NCBI GenBank assembly: GCA_037179385.1
Contig: CM074185.1
Coordinates: 6,381,371-6,445,370, forward strand
Length of the DNA stretch: 64,000 bases
Reading direction: 5' to 3'
From: Holothuria scabra
Taxonomy: Eukaryota > Echinodermata > Holothuroidea > Aspidochirotida > Holothuriidae
Each line of letters opens with the position of its first letter. The first letter of the stretch is position 1. A program made the translations under genes and the position numbers. The notes beneath the pieces are model-generated. The model was not told the DNA's origin and did no database searches. It saw only the letters and a program-made list of their open reading frames with translations. Below are positions 34,378 through 47,724 of this stretch, piece by piece.

Positions 34378-35077
34378 GACAAGGGCAGTCATCCCAAATT
34401 GAAGTAGTGTAGTAGACTGTCCAGTTTCACAATTGACTGTTGGAAGTCATGTGACAATGTCTCAAATGAGAAACTTACTGGAAATTGGTTTACCTTCAAT
34501 ATGCAAAAGTAAAGTCATAAAATGAAATGGAAGATACTCTGAAGCGAAATAAGACAAAATTGTGTTATTTAACTTTTTCTTCAAAATAAGTTTGGGAGGC
34601 TTCTGTTTACCTTTAATGAGGCCAGCGGTCCTAATTACACACCACGCGGTGGTTCAAAATAGACGATGTAACTAATTTTGCCTAAACTCCTCTAGTTTAG
34701 CGAAGTGTAGTTTGCATCGAAATGCAACAGCCTAACGCTCAAGAGTAATGATAATATTTTGTCAAAATTATTATGCCTTTGGAATGAACAAATCATTATC
34801 TGAGTACAAACCCAACAAAAGGTCAATTCGAAAATAAATTCAGTTCAGTACTTTTTAATGAAATAAACACAGATGTGTGGATATCACCTTGATCCCATCT
34901 ATTGCGAAGTCAAATGTGAGCGTACTAGTGGATAAGGTATCAATGACACATACAAGTAAGATAAGCTCTCCTTCAATGGTGGAATAATGCCGGTGGTTCA
35001 ATTTACACACTCCGGTCCAAATAACGCAGCTTCCCTTTCATAGGCCCAATAATAAAAACCCACCACTGGCATTTTAA

Positions 35078-36146
35078 TGACGTGCAGTGGTGTGTGCATA
35101 ATGCCATGTCCCCCTCACGGATACAAATTTTAAATTCCTAACAATAAGTATATGGTAACACAAATTTTACCTCAAAAGGTAGCACATATGGCACCAGATT
35201 GCATTAACCTAATTTCTCAAAAAATTCCAACGGAGGAGGGATTGTCTCACTAAGGCCCCACAGTGAGACTATTTTTTAATTCCTTAAAATACGCAAATTT
35301 TGTCAAATTCCAAATTTTACTACTAAAGGTACTATCGGTGGCACCAAATTGCATGTAAGGACACACAGTTTTTCACAAGTTTTCGAAGTGGAGGGGCCCA
35401 ACCCTTAGCATGCCTCCATGGCCGGCATAGAGTCAGACTTACAAGACGGGGGCAGGGGAGCTTAGGGTGTTCATGTGTGGTGAGCAATAGTTTGTCATTT
35501 ATCATACAAGAGATGTTAGAAGTAAAATCATTTATAGTCGGGAATTTGGGCAGTCACATAGACAATATCATCAATTGAGCGGATCTTTAATTTAGCCTAG
35601 ATGCAAAAAGAAACGTTAACATATTTTTAATTTTGTTGTAAAGTTTTCCCGCAAAGATTCAACATCATTTCATCTAATGGTAGTGGTACATTTTATGTGG
35701 TAATTTTCTGATCACTAACCTTAGGTGCTGATCATTGAAAACGAAAGGCAAAAATAAAGACTATTTAGATTCTCCTTACAAGCATGAAAACGCAATTTTC
35801 GGCCATCTGAGGGGTCGCGACTTTTCAAAATTTTCTGTACGCTCCGCGCCAACCAGTAGTAATGCTCCACCAGTAGTAGTGCTCCACTTGGATACCGTAG
35901 TCTTTAGTGCTAAATTTAATTTTCGGGTCAAAGTAGATTCCCAAAACTTGCAGGAGCGTGATCCATTCCTTTTGTCCGAACAGATGTAGCCGTAGAAGTA
36001 TAATGCAGTTGGCTGTGAGTCTTAATTCTGGTACTGACAATCCTGGTCAATATGACATCATGAGACGTGTTACAACCGATGATGTATATAATAATTAAAC
36101 GATAATGTAAAATGGTCCTCTGGCCTCCCTCTAGCTACGCCAATGG
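35078..36146. repeat. Diverged relative of the 51.4-kb element
   Basis: From about 35100 to 35990 the sequence tracks 51430-52290 closely (CCCCCTCACGGAT, the 'cataga' segment near 35430 and 51788, GATCTTTAATTTAGCC, and the recurring module). Possible ends are CAGTGGTGTG near 35086 and AGCTACGCCAATG near 36135, without a clear target duplication. Confidence 0.45.
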
Positions 36147-37478
36147 CCTGATAGAGAGGTGATTCATGGGATCTGAATTTATTAATAAAAATTATTGCTG
36201 CGTGCAGTGTTTTGAAGAAAATTCGGGCGAAAATTCTCTATCAAAGTATTCACAGTACAGGAAATATGGTGAAGGACGAATCTTCTAATTCGTTGCCAGA
36301 CATTTGCAAATTCTGATAATCGTCAGTTCTGTGGAATCACTTTGACGTGATGATTTCTTTGGTGGAATTTATAAATTGTAAATTCTACATGATGATATTT
36401 TGAAAAAACTTTTAAAATGCCAATATCATGAGAATTTCTAAACGACGTTTAATCAGTTTAAGTTAATACTTTTCAAAAATAGCACCATTTTGCATTCCAT
36501 ATACAAGAAATTTTCAAAGGCCAGGGGACACCCCTCTACTTAAACCCCTCATCCAGGTTGCCCTCATCCAGGAAATTGTTGAATGACCAGGGTATGTTCC
36601 TATATTTATCATTGTATCCTTTCTACACACACTTTCAAAAAGGGATCGCCATCGGCATGCTTAACATGTACGAGACATAAGAAAACAATAGTTATGATTT
36701 GTAGGATTTGTCTAACCAGGAGAGTAAGCAACTCCCTGGTCTGAGGCACTATTAGGCTACCACGCTGTTTTCTCATCTCCTCAGCTTCCATGGCAAGGAT
36801 TATGTTGTAAAGGCCAGGTCACACTACAGGGATATCGGATCGGAGTTCGGCTCCTATTTTTGTGAGTTCTGATTAATATCTCCTTCATCTTTGGTCGTAA
36901 AGAAACAAAAAATTGCCTATTAGTGGAGATATATGAATTATATCGCAGGACTACGAAATTCTTAGTTATAACAATTGAATTGGTCATTGTTTACACCCTC
37001 CCGAATCTTCGAAAAAGTCCTGGACATGACGGACATTGGTATACTGTCTGTGTTGGACTGGACCTGGCAAAATTAGATAAAACCACGCAGACGTGGGCAT
37101 GGGCATGTATGGAGGTACACAATTTGTGTTGTTTCCTTTTTTCCAAAAGTCCCCCGACTCTCTGGCAAAGAACTAGGGACGAAAACCAAACAATACTCCC
37201 GAAGGAGTTCTGCTCCCAAAAGGAGTTACGTCCCCAAGGGACAACTCAACTCAGCATTACCAACTGAATAACCTGACGTGCGGAGTCTCGTTCTAGGCTG
37301 GCTGAATAGAACGGCCTCCACCAGTGAGCATCCTTTACATTTTGGTGATAGCTGTGCCCAGCTGTGCCCGTTTGTGTTGTTTACTTCACTACCTCAAGGC
37401 GATTAGAGATGAAGTTCCATTTTAAAACGTGCATAGAAACAGGCACGTATTAACAAATAGACAACTCAACCCGGCCGG

Positions 37479-37744
37479 ATGAAAACACAAACGCTAACCA
37501 TCACACAAAACACAGGACAAAAAGGATTGTCACAAACGGAAACGACACCCAACCCCACCCCAATACTTGAACAAACCGTCAATCCAACCAGAACCTCCCT
37601 CAACACCAATTACCGCCCACATCAAACCCCAAAACAACAAAAACCAAGAACATCCTTCACCACGCCCGAAGGCAACACCACGCCCGGAGGCAACACCACA
37701 CCCGAAGGCAACAACACGCCCCAGGGCAACAACACACCCGAAGG
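37479..37744 (+). pseudogene. Pro/Thr/Asn-rich reading frame, left part, split by a transposon
   Basis: From an ATG at 37479 the frame encodes a Thr-, Pro- and Gln-rich peptide ending in TTPEGN-type hexapeptide repeats (18-bp units from about 37662). It is open up to the hAT-like insertion at 37745, and the same frame resumes at 41100. I do not recognise the protein; a retroelement ORF1 or a low-complexity host exon are both possible. Confidence 0.35.
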
Positions 37745-38082
37745 CAGTGGCGTAGCCACGGGGGGGGGGGCCTGGGGGCCTAGCCCCCGCCCCAGATTTT
37801 CTTCAGGTCCCTCAGATTTTTTGCGTCCTGATAAAGTAATTGAGAAAAAAAATAAAATTTTTGAACGGAAATAAACTTTGAAGTATTTCTTTCAAAAACA
37901 GTAAATAAATAGAATGTGTAACAATTAAGAAAACATGCATGATTGTATGTAAAATAGGCGGGATTACGGAAGGAGGGGTGGCACTTGTCCCCACATTTTC
38001 CAGAACTTGTTTTTTACGTCTTTTGTTGCTTTAGCTAGAAAAATACAAACTGAAACTGACAGAGCTACGCGAGTGATACTTA

Positions 38083-39311
38083 CACTCTTAAAAAAATTGG
38101 GCAAATTTTGCCCAACTTTTTGACCAACACTGGGCATCTATTCAACAACCTAAACAGTTGGGCAAAACTTTAACCAACCAAATTGGGTAAAGTTTGAACC
38201 CAACTGTTGGGCAAGAGATTACCCAACTGTTTGGTAAATTAGCATTTTAAAACATACCCACTTGTTGGGCACTTCTTTTATTAAACTGTTGGGCAAATGC
38301 ATTAACCAAATGTTGGTTATATGTTAATCATCTTTTCCTTAAACATTGGTGCTTTCTTTAAATGTCAGGTTGTAGGTTATGGCAGGGAGCTGCTACTGCA
38401 GCTCCCTGGTTATGGCAACCCATCGGTCCCGGTTAAAAAAACCCTGGCTTAACAACCTATTTGGTTTGTCACTGAGTTTCGTATAGGTACGTCCAAAACT
38501 ATCATTTTTAAAAGGCACTGTAAAATGATGTGTGTTAATGATGTGATGAAGTATTGTAGTTTCATCAATGCATAAATGTGAACACAAGGGCTGCATGAGA
38601 ATTAGCTGGTCCGTGGCTCTCATACACTGTTATCATGGTTATGAGACAGATTTCTTGTTATGCCGAAAGGTTTCAAATAATAATATATAAACGCTCATTC
38701 GGACGTGAAAGAGAATATCCCAGATCCTGACCTCTCATTGGATAGCAGTTTTGCGCCAAATACGAATCATGGAATCTCATACAAATGTGTTCTAGTTCGT
38801 AGTACTGTTTAAAGAATTTTATGGAAATAGAGATCGATTTCATGGTCTAAAGTAATGTACGAGTTTAGCTGTTTGGCCAATATAAAAGATGCCAAAGAGA
38901 ATTTTCAGATTATGGTGCCATGGTCTGATAATGAGAAGAATTGTGAAACAAATCGGGTCAAGTGCACTGTTGTTTGGTGACAACACTGCAACCAACAATA
39001 TACCCAACAAATTGGCAAAAAGTTACCCAACAAGTGGGTAAAGGGAAAATATGCTCAACTGTAGAATAAAATCTTATCGTCATTTTGACCAGTCAGTTGG
39101 GTATAACAGTATACGCGTGCATGGAAGGGGAAATTTTAGCCATTATTTGCGCAAAGATTGACCAACGCTTAAGCAATTACTTTTACTCAACAAAAACTTT
39201 GCCCAGCGTTTAAACATTGCACCAATTAGCCCCAAAGTTGGGCAAAGTTTAACCAACACATTTCATAAACTTCTTTAGTCAACGGATATTTTACCCAACG
39301 TTTTAAGAGTG
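38083..39311. mobile_element. Tc1/mariner-like non-autonomous element with GTTGGGCAAA subrepeats
   Basis: Termini CACTCTTAAAA and TTTTAAGAGTG between TA dinucleotides (38081-38082, 39312-39313). About 200 bp inward from each end are many direct and inverted copies of a TTGGGCAAAGTTTAACCAAC-like phrase, while the centre is unique sequence. No transposase. Confidence 0.6.
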
Positions 39312-39654
39312 TAATAAAGTTGTATAATGTTTAAACAGTTCATATACTGCATTGAAAACTAAATAAAAACAATATACTTTCAATAAAGGTCTCAGCGCTC
39401 CTTTTTTCGACACGCTTCGCGTGCACCCGTTTTAAATATTTCAGGATTCGGGGATACTTCTTCAGAACACCTCTTCCATTGTCACTGAAACTTATCACCA
39501 GTGCCCGGGCCGTAGCTGAAGCTCTACCGAAACTAGTGAAAGGGGGAGGCAGGGAGGCGGTCTTCTTCTGGTCCCCTTCTCTGACCAAGTGCCCCAAGCT
39601 TTCTGAAAGGACGATGATCTTATTTGACCCTAATCTGGAGCTCCACACTTTTTC

Positions 39655-40160
39655 GGCTGAAGTGAAAAGGGGCCCACCCTTTCTCTAATTTCCATTAATT
39701 ACTCTTTTGAGATGTCTCAAAAGTAGTCCTTTTTGGCGTGTTCTGCGAGTCCCATCACAGATAAGGACTCTTTAAAGGCTCACGAAAATGACTCTACAGG
39801 AGACCAACGGTACGTTTTTGCTTAGTACAAATATCCTCATGGGTCACCCTTATTCAGCTGTAGTGAAAAGGGACCACTCTTTGCCTAATTTTATTTCAAT
39901 TTCACTATTGAGATGAAGTAAAATTTCAATTTTTCGGCGCGCTCTGCGCGCCCCTTTACAGGTAACGGTTCTGTGAAAGTCACCTAAAAAAGACTATACA
40001 GCTATATGGGAAACCGGAGTATGTTTGTGCTTCAGTAAGAATGTCTTTAGGGGAGCACCGTTATTCAGCTAAGGTTAAAAGTGGCCTATTCTTTCTCTAG
40101 TTTTCATTCAGTTTCATTATTGAGATATCTTAAGCGCGCCCTATCATATATAAGGCCTGA
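39655..40160 (+). repeat. Tandem repeat, about 200-210-bp unit, 2.5 copies
   Basis: The phrase TTATTCAGCTGTAGTGAAAA with GGGACCACTCTTT recurs near 39652, 39851 and 40062, followed by GCGCGCTCTGCGCGCC-type palindromes. It lies inside the 3.35-kb hAT-like element. Confidence 0.6.
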
Positions 40161-41099
40161 ATTCACATCACATGAAAATCCCCCTAGCTTTCTGAAAACA
40201 AGATCTGGGACACCAAGGAGGGAGTCCCTAAAGAACCTCAATTTTAAGTAATCCATCCTCGCACCCTCCGCATTATCTGCATTATTCCGGCCTACTTAAA
40301 TCATACGGAGTAAGGATATTATTGAAGAAAGTCAAATTGTGATATTTGTGTTGTGTTAAGTGCCCATCTTATGTAATTCCAAGTTGAAGATAAAATGCAT
40401 CATTTTAATGCCTACAATTTCGTAAATACCCAGGAGCTTCCGAGGCCTTCGCCCATGTACCCCCACCGGGGCTTTGCTCCTGGACCCCACCAGGGGCCCC
40501 TGGAACCCATGCCGTTAGGAAAATCCTAAAACGCGGGCCTATAATCAGTTCAAAGTTTTACCAAACATAGCACCATTTTGCATCTAGGAAATCTAACGCA
40601 AAGAAAATTTCTCAGAGGGGGACACAACTACTTTTGGTTTTCTTATTAAAGCTGACGTCCATTCAAATATTGCCGCATTAGTGATCTACGGCAGGTCCCT
40701 CTTAAGTTTACAATTTTTCCCAAGGGAAAGGGAGATACCGGTTCCCGTTAGTCTCATCCCCCAGGCCACAGATCAGAAATGCCTAGTTTTGGGGTCCTTC
40801 AAAATGTATGTACTACCATTTTTCATAGATTGATTTTTCATTCTCATTTTTTGAGAAGTGGCAGACATGAGATTCGTGTTTCAAGGCTGGGTACATTCAG
40901 CTTAAAACGCGTGGGAAGTGCCGTTTCCGGCTATCTAGGGGGTTTGCAAACCCCAAATTTTCTTGTACGCTCCGCGCCAACTCATGTTCGCGCTCCGCTT
41001 AGATAGTCTTGCCACGCCTGACCCTCGGCGGTACCAGGCCCCCCCCCCCCACTTATTACCTAGGCCCTCCTAAAAATTCAATCCTGGCTACGCCACTGC

Positions 41100-41258
41100 C
41101 CCGAAGGCAACAACACGCAAAAAGCACTGGGCAAATACAGGTACACCTTGCCCAAGGGTATCCCGGAGGCACTTGTGGCAAAGGGTAACCTCATTATTCC
41201 CACGTTTATACAAACTCCACAACCGGATGCAGTTGAACGTCCTACCCAGGACAATTAG
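41100..41258 (+). pseudogene. Continuation of the split reading frame
   Basis: After the insertion, the PEGNNT repeat resumes in the same frame, followed by a non-repetitive stretch (ALGKYRYTLPKGIPEALVAK and on) to the TAG at 41256-41258. Together with 37479-37744 it gives about 140 codons without a stop. Confidence 0.35.
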
Positions 41259-43769
41259 GGCGATTAGAGATGAGGTTCAGCAGGCTAATAATCCTACTCA
41301 CTTCAAGCAGGGAAATAACAGCTCCCTGCTTCAAGCTATTGACTGACAAGGTCCCTTTTAAGCGGTTGTCTAATCCACCTTTTCAAGCGGCCAGGTGGAA
41401 GAATGCTTAGTACATGAATTATCTTTATAAAAAAGTTGAGCAGGTATATACAAAAGTTCATTGTGGAGAAAAGCAGTGAGCTGGAGAATTATAGAAAGGA
41501 TTTAATGAAAAACATGGTGGATGAATAAGTCTGAACAAGCAAAGGGCGGTTCATGAATATTCACATCATCGGAAGCAATAAGTCACTAAACAAGTTAATT
41601 CTATAGAGGCTTTTCATATGACGTCATAATACTCTCCGGTGGCCATGTTGGAGTACATGTATCTACGTAGTAAACCACACGGGACGCGCTTGCTCGTTGA
41701 ATTTGTATACATCGTGCAAGTCACAGTGCACACTGTGCAGTGCGTTCGGCACAAAGCCACGTGTATTTGGCATGAATGTCCTCCAGCATGGCGGTTCAGT
41801 GACGCAATTGCAAAGCCTCTATAGATGCAAGTTATTGTTCAATCGGAATCTTTTGAATTATATTAGGTTAAATAAAAAGCGCAGTTTGAAAGCCAATAGA
41901 AACCGACACAAAATTTATGCACGTACCGCCGGTGAACATCTTAACTTGTTTAGACCAAAACTACTGTGTAGGTTCATGTGGAACCACCATATATCGATTC
42001 CAAGCTGTTTAGGGGAGGGGCAAGACTCAACCTGCCGGCCGAAAAATGACTTGGCCCAAATTTCGGCAAATGATAACATAACCTACATGACCGAAGAACA
42101 AAGCGTAAGAAATGGATGGTAGGATGTTTACATTAGACGAATTTCCTTATTAGCTTGGGGAGGGAGTAGAGAATTCTCTGCACGAATGCATTCCTGCAAG
42201 AGAAGCTATCGACCAACATTAGTTGGCGAAGAGCGTTTAAAAATTGTGGAAAACTTAATAGGACTCCTCAGATAGCCGGGAGTGGCGTTGCCCCCACTTG
42301 CGTGTAAGAAGAATAACAGTCAATTTTCGGTTTGCAAAAGAGCTTTCCGTTCTGCCCGAAAAATTGCCTTGCTGCAAAAAAGAAAAAACAAAATCGACTA
42401 GGCTTTCCCCTCCCCGGTCAAGACGCCTATGTTTTACTGTATGTACAGTATCCAACTAATGCCAGAACACTCTCTGACATTACACCAGAACGTGAGAGAG
42501 TGAATGCCTACAAATACGGACCACATCATTGTAATGTGACGTTCCGGTGACGTACCCTCATATTAGTAACGTTACCGTGATGTCAGCCTCCATTCTGAGT
42601 GAAAATGAGAATTATCAGGAAAAAACAACAGTCATAGTCGAAATATTGCTAATGAACATGCAAAACAGGTTCCAAATTTTATCTAAAAATGTTTAATAAG
42701 TATAATTATCTCAACACCTATTACATTTGAATGCAAGTTTTACTTGAAAATTTCCACAGTACCGTGTGATAACTGTAGATGTTTATTTTATATAAAGCAT
42801 GCACTGTTAAAACCTGCACGGCACGTTGACGCCAAACCGGACGGTAGTGTTCACACATGGTCCTACTCTGATTGCACTGGGAGGCGAGTAGTGTTCCTCC
42901 CCAATGTATCGCCGGTCCTTGAGGGGAGTTCCGAGGGAAGGTTGCGGTCGTATACAAAGCACGCTGAGCGTCAATGTATGCAGAAGGGTACTAGAGAGGC
43001 GCCTGAATTGGTTCTCTCTCTGTTGTAGTTGACAGGACACATAGCCGGCCAGAGACCTTGAACGCTTGACTTCAATCTTTTGTTTTTAATAAATGGAGAT
43101 AGCGCTACCTTCCATAAATATCTAGACGCCCAAGAAAGCATCAGAAAACAAAGACATTACAAGATTAGGGAAAAAGACAAGGACGCCCTCAATTTTATCA
43201 GATAGTTGCTTGCAAATCCCTGATGTGACATCGGGACTTTTGAAGACAGTGTAATGTCGCTATGATTTTTAATTCAAAATAAATACGATTATGGGGCTGA
43301 CCTTTTTATGTCTCTAGTTCATCGGCACAACAGTGGGAGATGGATAGGGATAAACAAAATAGCGGCGAGTGCCCGGCTCAGTTTGGGTTTTTCAGGATAA
43401 CAGCCGAGAATATTAACTTCATCACGGTGTAGGGCCTATCACAGATGGAAAAACATCACTCACCGCTACGTTTCGGCAATAGAAGTCGATAGAATAGTGA
43501 TGGCTAGGACAGGCAACCTTTAGGCTTCTTTATGGCACCCTTTTCTGCATGGTTTGGACTATTTGCCCCACCCTCAATTACGAAATCCAGTGTGTCGTCA
43601 CTGCAGATAGACTGAAAAAATGGCTGGTTAACATCTTCTGCTTCGATAAAAAGAGTTAAAAATTAAATTGAAAAAATAAAAGGAGCACATAGGCGTTACT
43701 TCACTGGTTCTCAGTCTGAACATGATATCAGTTATAAATATTTTAATAAGTCAAGGAAATTGACTTAAA
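41259..43769. other. No gene recognised
   Basis: Mixed sequence with short chance open frames on both strands. No splice-consistent exon, RNA gene or clear repeat boundary was seen. Confidence 0.4.
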
Positions 43770-44602
43770 TAATCCACTTTCAGAGAGAAGAAGCATTTCC
43801 GGCGGATTACAAAAATGCCTAAACTCTGTTAAAGGATGGGTGGACTTCAATAGACTGAAAATGAATGATGACAAAACTGAGTTTATTATGTTAGGGTCAA
43901 AATCTTAAATTTCTAAATGTATTGCACAAGATTTTAACGTAAATGGAACACATGTTCAGAGAAGTAGGCGTATTTAAATACCTTGGGGTATATATTGACG
44001 AAAATTTGTCTCTGAAAGAAAACATAACTCTTAAAGCACGAACTGCATCACTTAATCTTCATCGAATTCGTTTTATTAGAAATTACTTAGACCATGATTC
44101 TTGTCGCACTGTTGCACAAGCTCTTGTTTTCTCAAACTTTGATTACGCTGATGTTAAATTAATAGGATTACCGGCATGTGATACAAACATTTAACAACGT
44201 GTTCAAAATCGTGCCACCAAATTAGTTCTTCGTGAAAGTAAATTCGCCAACGCTTAGGCCTGTTTAAAATCTTTGCACTGGCTTCTAATTAAACAGCGTA
44301 TTAAATATAAGGTGCTACCCTTCGTATTCAAATCTCTTCACGGGGAACTCCATAGTATTTAAAAAATGTACTGCATGAAGTAACTAAATCAAACTACAGA
44401 TTACGATCATGTGACAAAGATTCAAAACCCCTTACTGTGCCCATCACACGGAACTCCACATTTGCCGACGGGTCTTTTTCCGTGTATGGTCGGTCCTAAG
44501 TTGTGGAATGCCCTGCCAGACAGCATCAAACGTAGTTCAAGTTTAACAATCTTTAAGTCTAAATTAAAAGCCCACCTATTTAAAGAAGCATTTAATACAT
44601 AG
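43770..44602 (+). pseudogene. LINE reverse transcriptase 3' fragment (L2/CR1-like)
   Basis: Broken frames encode late RT and post-RT blocks: SVKGWVDFNRLKMNDDKTEF, then FKYLGVYIDENL (43943 on), DSCRTVAQALVFSNFDY, and after several stops GPKLWNALPDSIKRSSSL with FKSKLKAHLFKEAF near the 3' end. Stops and shifts mark it as an old copy. Confidence 0.8.
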
Positions 44603-45370
44603 TAGATTTCTATTTTTAATGTAAACCACCTCAGAAAACCTTTGGTTGTGAAGTGCGCTACACTAAGTGTTATTTACAATTACAATATTAAACTTAAACA
44701 GGGAGACTGTTAAATTTAAGTTGGGTTGAGTCTTGTCATTTACGTCCTGCGTCGATCCCTGCTAGCTGCTAGCTGCTAGCCTACCAGCAACCCCATTCTG
44801 CTTAACAATTACTCATTATCCAAGCATACCGGTCACGTAGCAAAAGCTCGTGTGAAACTAGTATAGTAACATGAGGTCCAGAGTTATGTGAAAAAAGGTG
44901 GAGGTTAACGGGAAAGTCTCCAGTGTGGTCGAGCGAGACACTCCCCACACCCTTTCACAAGTAATGCACAAGTAATGACAGTCACTCTTAAAGTCCCCGT
45001 ATATAGTACAATTTCTTGACTGTTTACGGTTCCACTACCAATGACTTTACGGGACTCTTTCTTCAGGGGTCGGTGACTTTTTGCCCGACTTCAGATCCCA
45101 AACCAGGGCATGATATCTGCCCTACTGAGACACGGAAATCTGCAAGGTTCAGCAATGTTTTGGCCAATTGGGCCCTCGTCCTGCACGGCGAAGCCTCTTG
45201 AACCATTTGAAATATATATATGGCCAACACCCTGCAAGGTTGTCTACTTTCCATATGGTTCCAAATTTAAGTACACTATTGTTTCGTGTTCAAATAGGTT
45301 AAGGTGTTTACCGTCGTATGTGTCTGATTTTTGTGTAGGCTAGTAACATTTTCAGTTAGTATCTATTTAA

Positions 45371-45460
45371 GTTAGTAAGTTAGTTAGATGAAGTTATACG
45401 GCCTAGTCTCCAACCTATTGGTTCAAGTCAAGGTGGCCACGGCTTTTTTCCAGTTGTGAT
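45371..45460 (+). mobile_element. tRNA-like SINE head, copy 2
   Basis: Shares CCAACCTATTGGTTCAAGTC and GGCCACGGCTTTTTTCCAGT with the copy at 23222. The A-box side is more diverged. Confidence 0.4.
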
Positions 45461-45849
45461 ATCTAATGTAATAAATTTGGAGATTCCATGGTACCCTGAA
45501 TTATAGCCATAGGATTAACCAGTTGTTTGACTTATTGCTTTTCATCACATGAATGTGTAATTTGTGCTGTCCGTACCTTGTTTAGGCTCGTCTATTCATA
45601 CGCCATGTTTTCAGCTAAGTCACTTTTAGTCCTCAGCTCGTTGCTTGTCCGCACATCAAACCATTATCTACCGTTTAACTTCTTCACAAGATAATTCATT
45701 CTGTTAGGATTACCCATTTGCTCAAGCCTTTAAACTCTTTAAACTACCGCTTGAAAGAGTGAATTGACAACTCAAAAGAAGGATCTCGCCCAATAGCTTG
45801 AATGAATATAGCACTGGCGGCGGAGGCGGGGGGAGGGGGACGGGGAGAC

Positions 45850-45915
45850 ACGTCCCCCCTAAATTTCTTAGCGAGGGGACGTCCCCCCCCCCTAAAATTC
45901 TTAGCGAGGGGACTT
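45850..45915 (+). repeat. Short GC-rich tandem repeat
   Basis: Two to three copies of a CTAAAATTCTTAGCGAGGGG unit joined by C runs. Confidence 0.6.
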
Positions 45916-46278
45916 CCCCCAAAAAATCAGAGAAGAAGTAAAAAAAACTTGGGAGCCTTGAACCAATTCGAAGTTGAGACTATAGTTAACCCACCACCGT
46001 ACAGAGCAGCCGAAATTGACTTAGCCTATGTTCTGCCATTGTTTGGCTGATTCTTGTCACGGTCCCCTGCGATCATGCTCTATGCATGTGACCTAGTTTT
46101 TGGCTACAAATCATTAAAAGAATCTGGCAACCTCGCCCGGTCCGCAAACCAGGTGTATGAAGTATATCACTTGTCCAGTGAAACCGAACTTTTACTGTAC
46201 CAGTATTTTCCCTCCGCGAGAAGTGAAGCATTACCATTGCCATCACGTGAACGAAGAGTTGACCAGTATTCACTCTTC

Positions 46279-47724
46279 CATAGGCGTACGAGGCGGGGGA
46301 GGAGGGGCAGGGGCAGACTGCCCCCCCCCCCCCATTTTCTCAAGACCCGAAATTCGGGCAGGGATCTGGAAAAATTCGGGCAGCCGTTTGAGTCTTAAAA
46401 CCTGGTTTGTGTCTTCTTACACAGAAAACTCCTAGGCGCGCCGAATTCCTTCAAACACTTGGCCGAAAAAATAATAACAAAGCATCATAGTCACGGTACA
46501 ATTTTCATAAAAACTCTAAAAAGATACCACATTTGCGACACATTCGGACAGCTTCTGAAATAAACATTTTTTCGTCAGCCTCACTTTATATTCTTGTGTA
46601 AAACTTTGCCCGAAATTACACAATATTCGTGCAAAAGTTGCAAAAAAGTTCTGGGATATTTTTAATTGCCAGATTACAAGGGGAGAGAGGATGTATACAG
46701 TCCCCAAAATTTTGCCCGAACAAATCAATCAAAAGCTATCTTGTGACGCACCATATTACTAAATGACAATCACCAATAGTCACCAGAAGGATGAAACGTA
46801 CTTGGTCGAGGGGTATTTGGGCAGCATATAAATGAGATGACGATTTTGCACTTTTCAAAATGGTCCTCTTAAAATTGTGCGAAACTTTTTAACCTGCAGT
46901 GCTGTGGAACCGAAATTCGGGCAATGGTGAACAAATCAGCGTAGCTTGTTTGCTCACTCATACGAATTACGTGTGAACAAATCTGCAAGTAAGTCTGCCC
47001 ACAAATTCGTGTAAAATATCTAGCAACGTGACAAGCCGGCTTTTTCTCAAACGGCGTTAGTAGAAAATCACTTATATATAGTCGGGAGTTCGGGTCGAGT
47101 CATAAAGACAGTTGTATCAATCCAGTGGAACTGGAATTCGGGCAAGAGTCGCGACAGAGTCACGGACATACGGTACTTATGTTTTTGATTCCGTTCTACG
47201 GTTTTCCACGGAAAGATACAAGACCAGGTAATGTTTTATACATTCCCAGGGGCGGTGTATCATTATATTATGAAGCCTTGGGGTTTTTGAGGGTTTCTGA
47301 AGTTTTTCAATTTTCAAAATTATATTGATGATAATCTCATGCTGCATGACGTAAAATAGTTTGTAGAACGCGCAAGCAAACTCATTTTCCAATGATTATA
47401 GCTTAATGTAGTCATCCAATGGTTAGTGGTACATTTCAGCTGAAAGTTTTCTGACCTTTTTGTAGATTTGCTCATTTTTGGTGAAAATTTTATTGCAAAC
47501 GAAAGTTCAAAATATCGACGGCTTTGATTCGGCTTATAAGCCTGGGAAAGGCCATTTCCGGCTGTCTGAGGGGTTGCGATTTTTCAAACTTTTCTGTACG
47601 CTCCGCGCCATCCGATGGTGGGGCTCCGCTTAGATAGACTTTCGGACAAAATTACATTTTTCGGGCAGAGAATCCTCTGCCCCCCCCCCCCTCCCCAAAT
47701 CTGATATGCTCCCGTACGCCTATG
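46279..47724. mobile_element. hAT-like non-autonomous element (CATAGG family), 1.45 kb
   Basis: Termini CATAGGCGTACGAGG and CCCGTACGCCTATG, flanked by CACTCTTC/CACTCATC (7 of 8). It carries long C tracts next to both ends, repeated 'cccgaaattcgggca' phrases and the recurring module near 47545-47660. No transposase frame. Confidence 0.72.

Larger units (their letters stand above)
37745..41098. mobile_element. hAT-like element (CAGTGGC family), 3.35 kb, nested
   Basis: Termini CAGTGGCGTAGCCA and TGGCTACGCCACTG. The flanks carry CCCGAAGG at 37737-37744 and, offset by one base, at 41100-41107, consistent with a 7-8-bp duplication. No transposase frame is visible. Inside are a TA-flanked element (38083-39311), about 200-bp tandem repeats (39655-40160) and the recurring module (40915-41010). 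The insertion splits an older reading frame. Confidence 0.72.
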
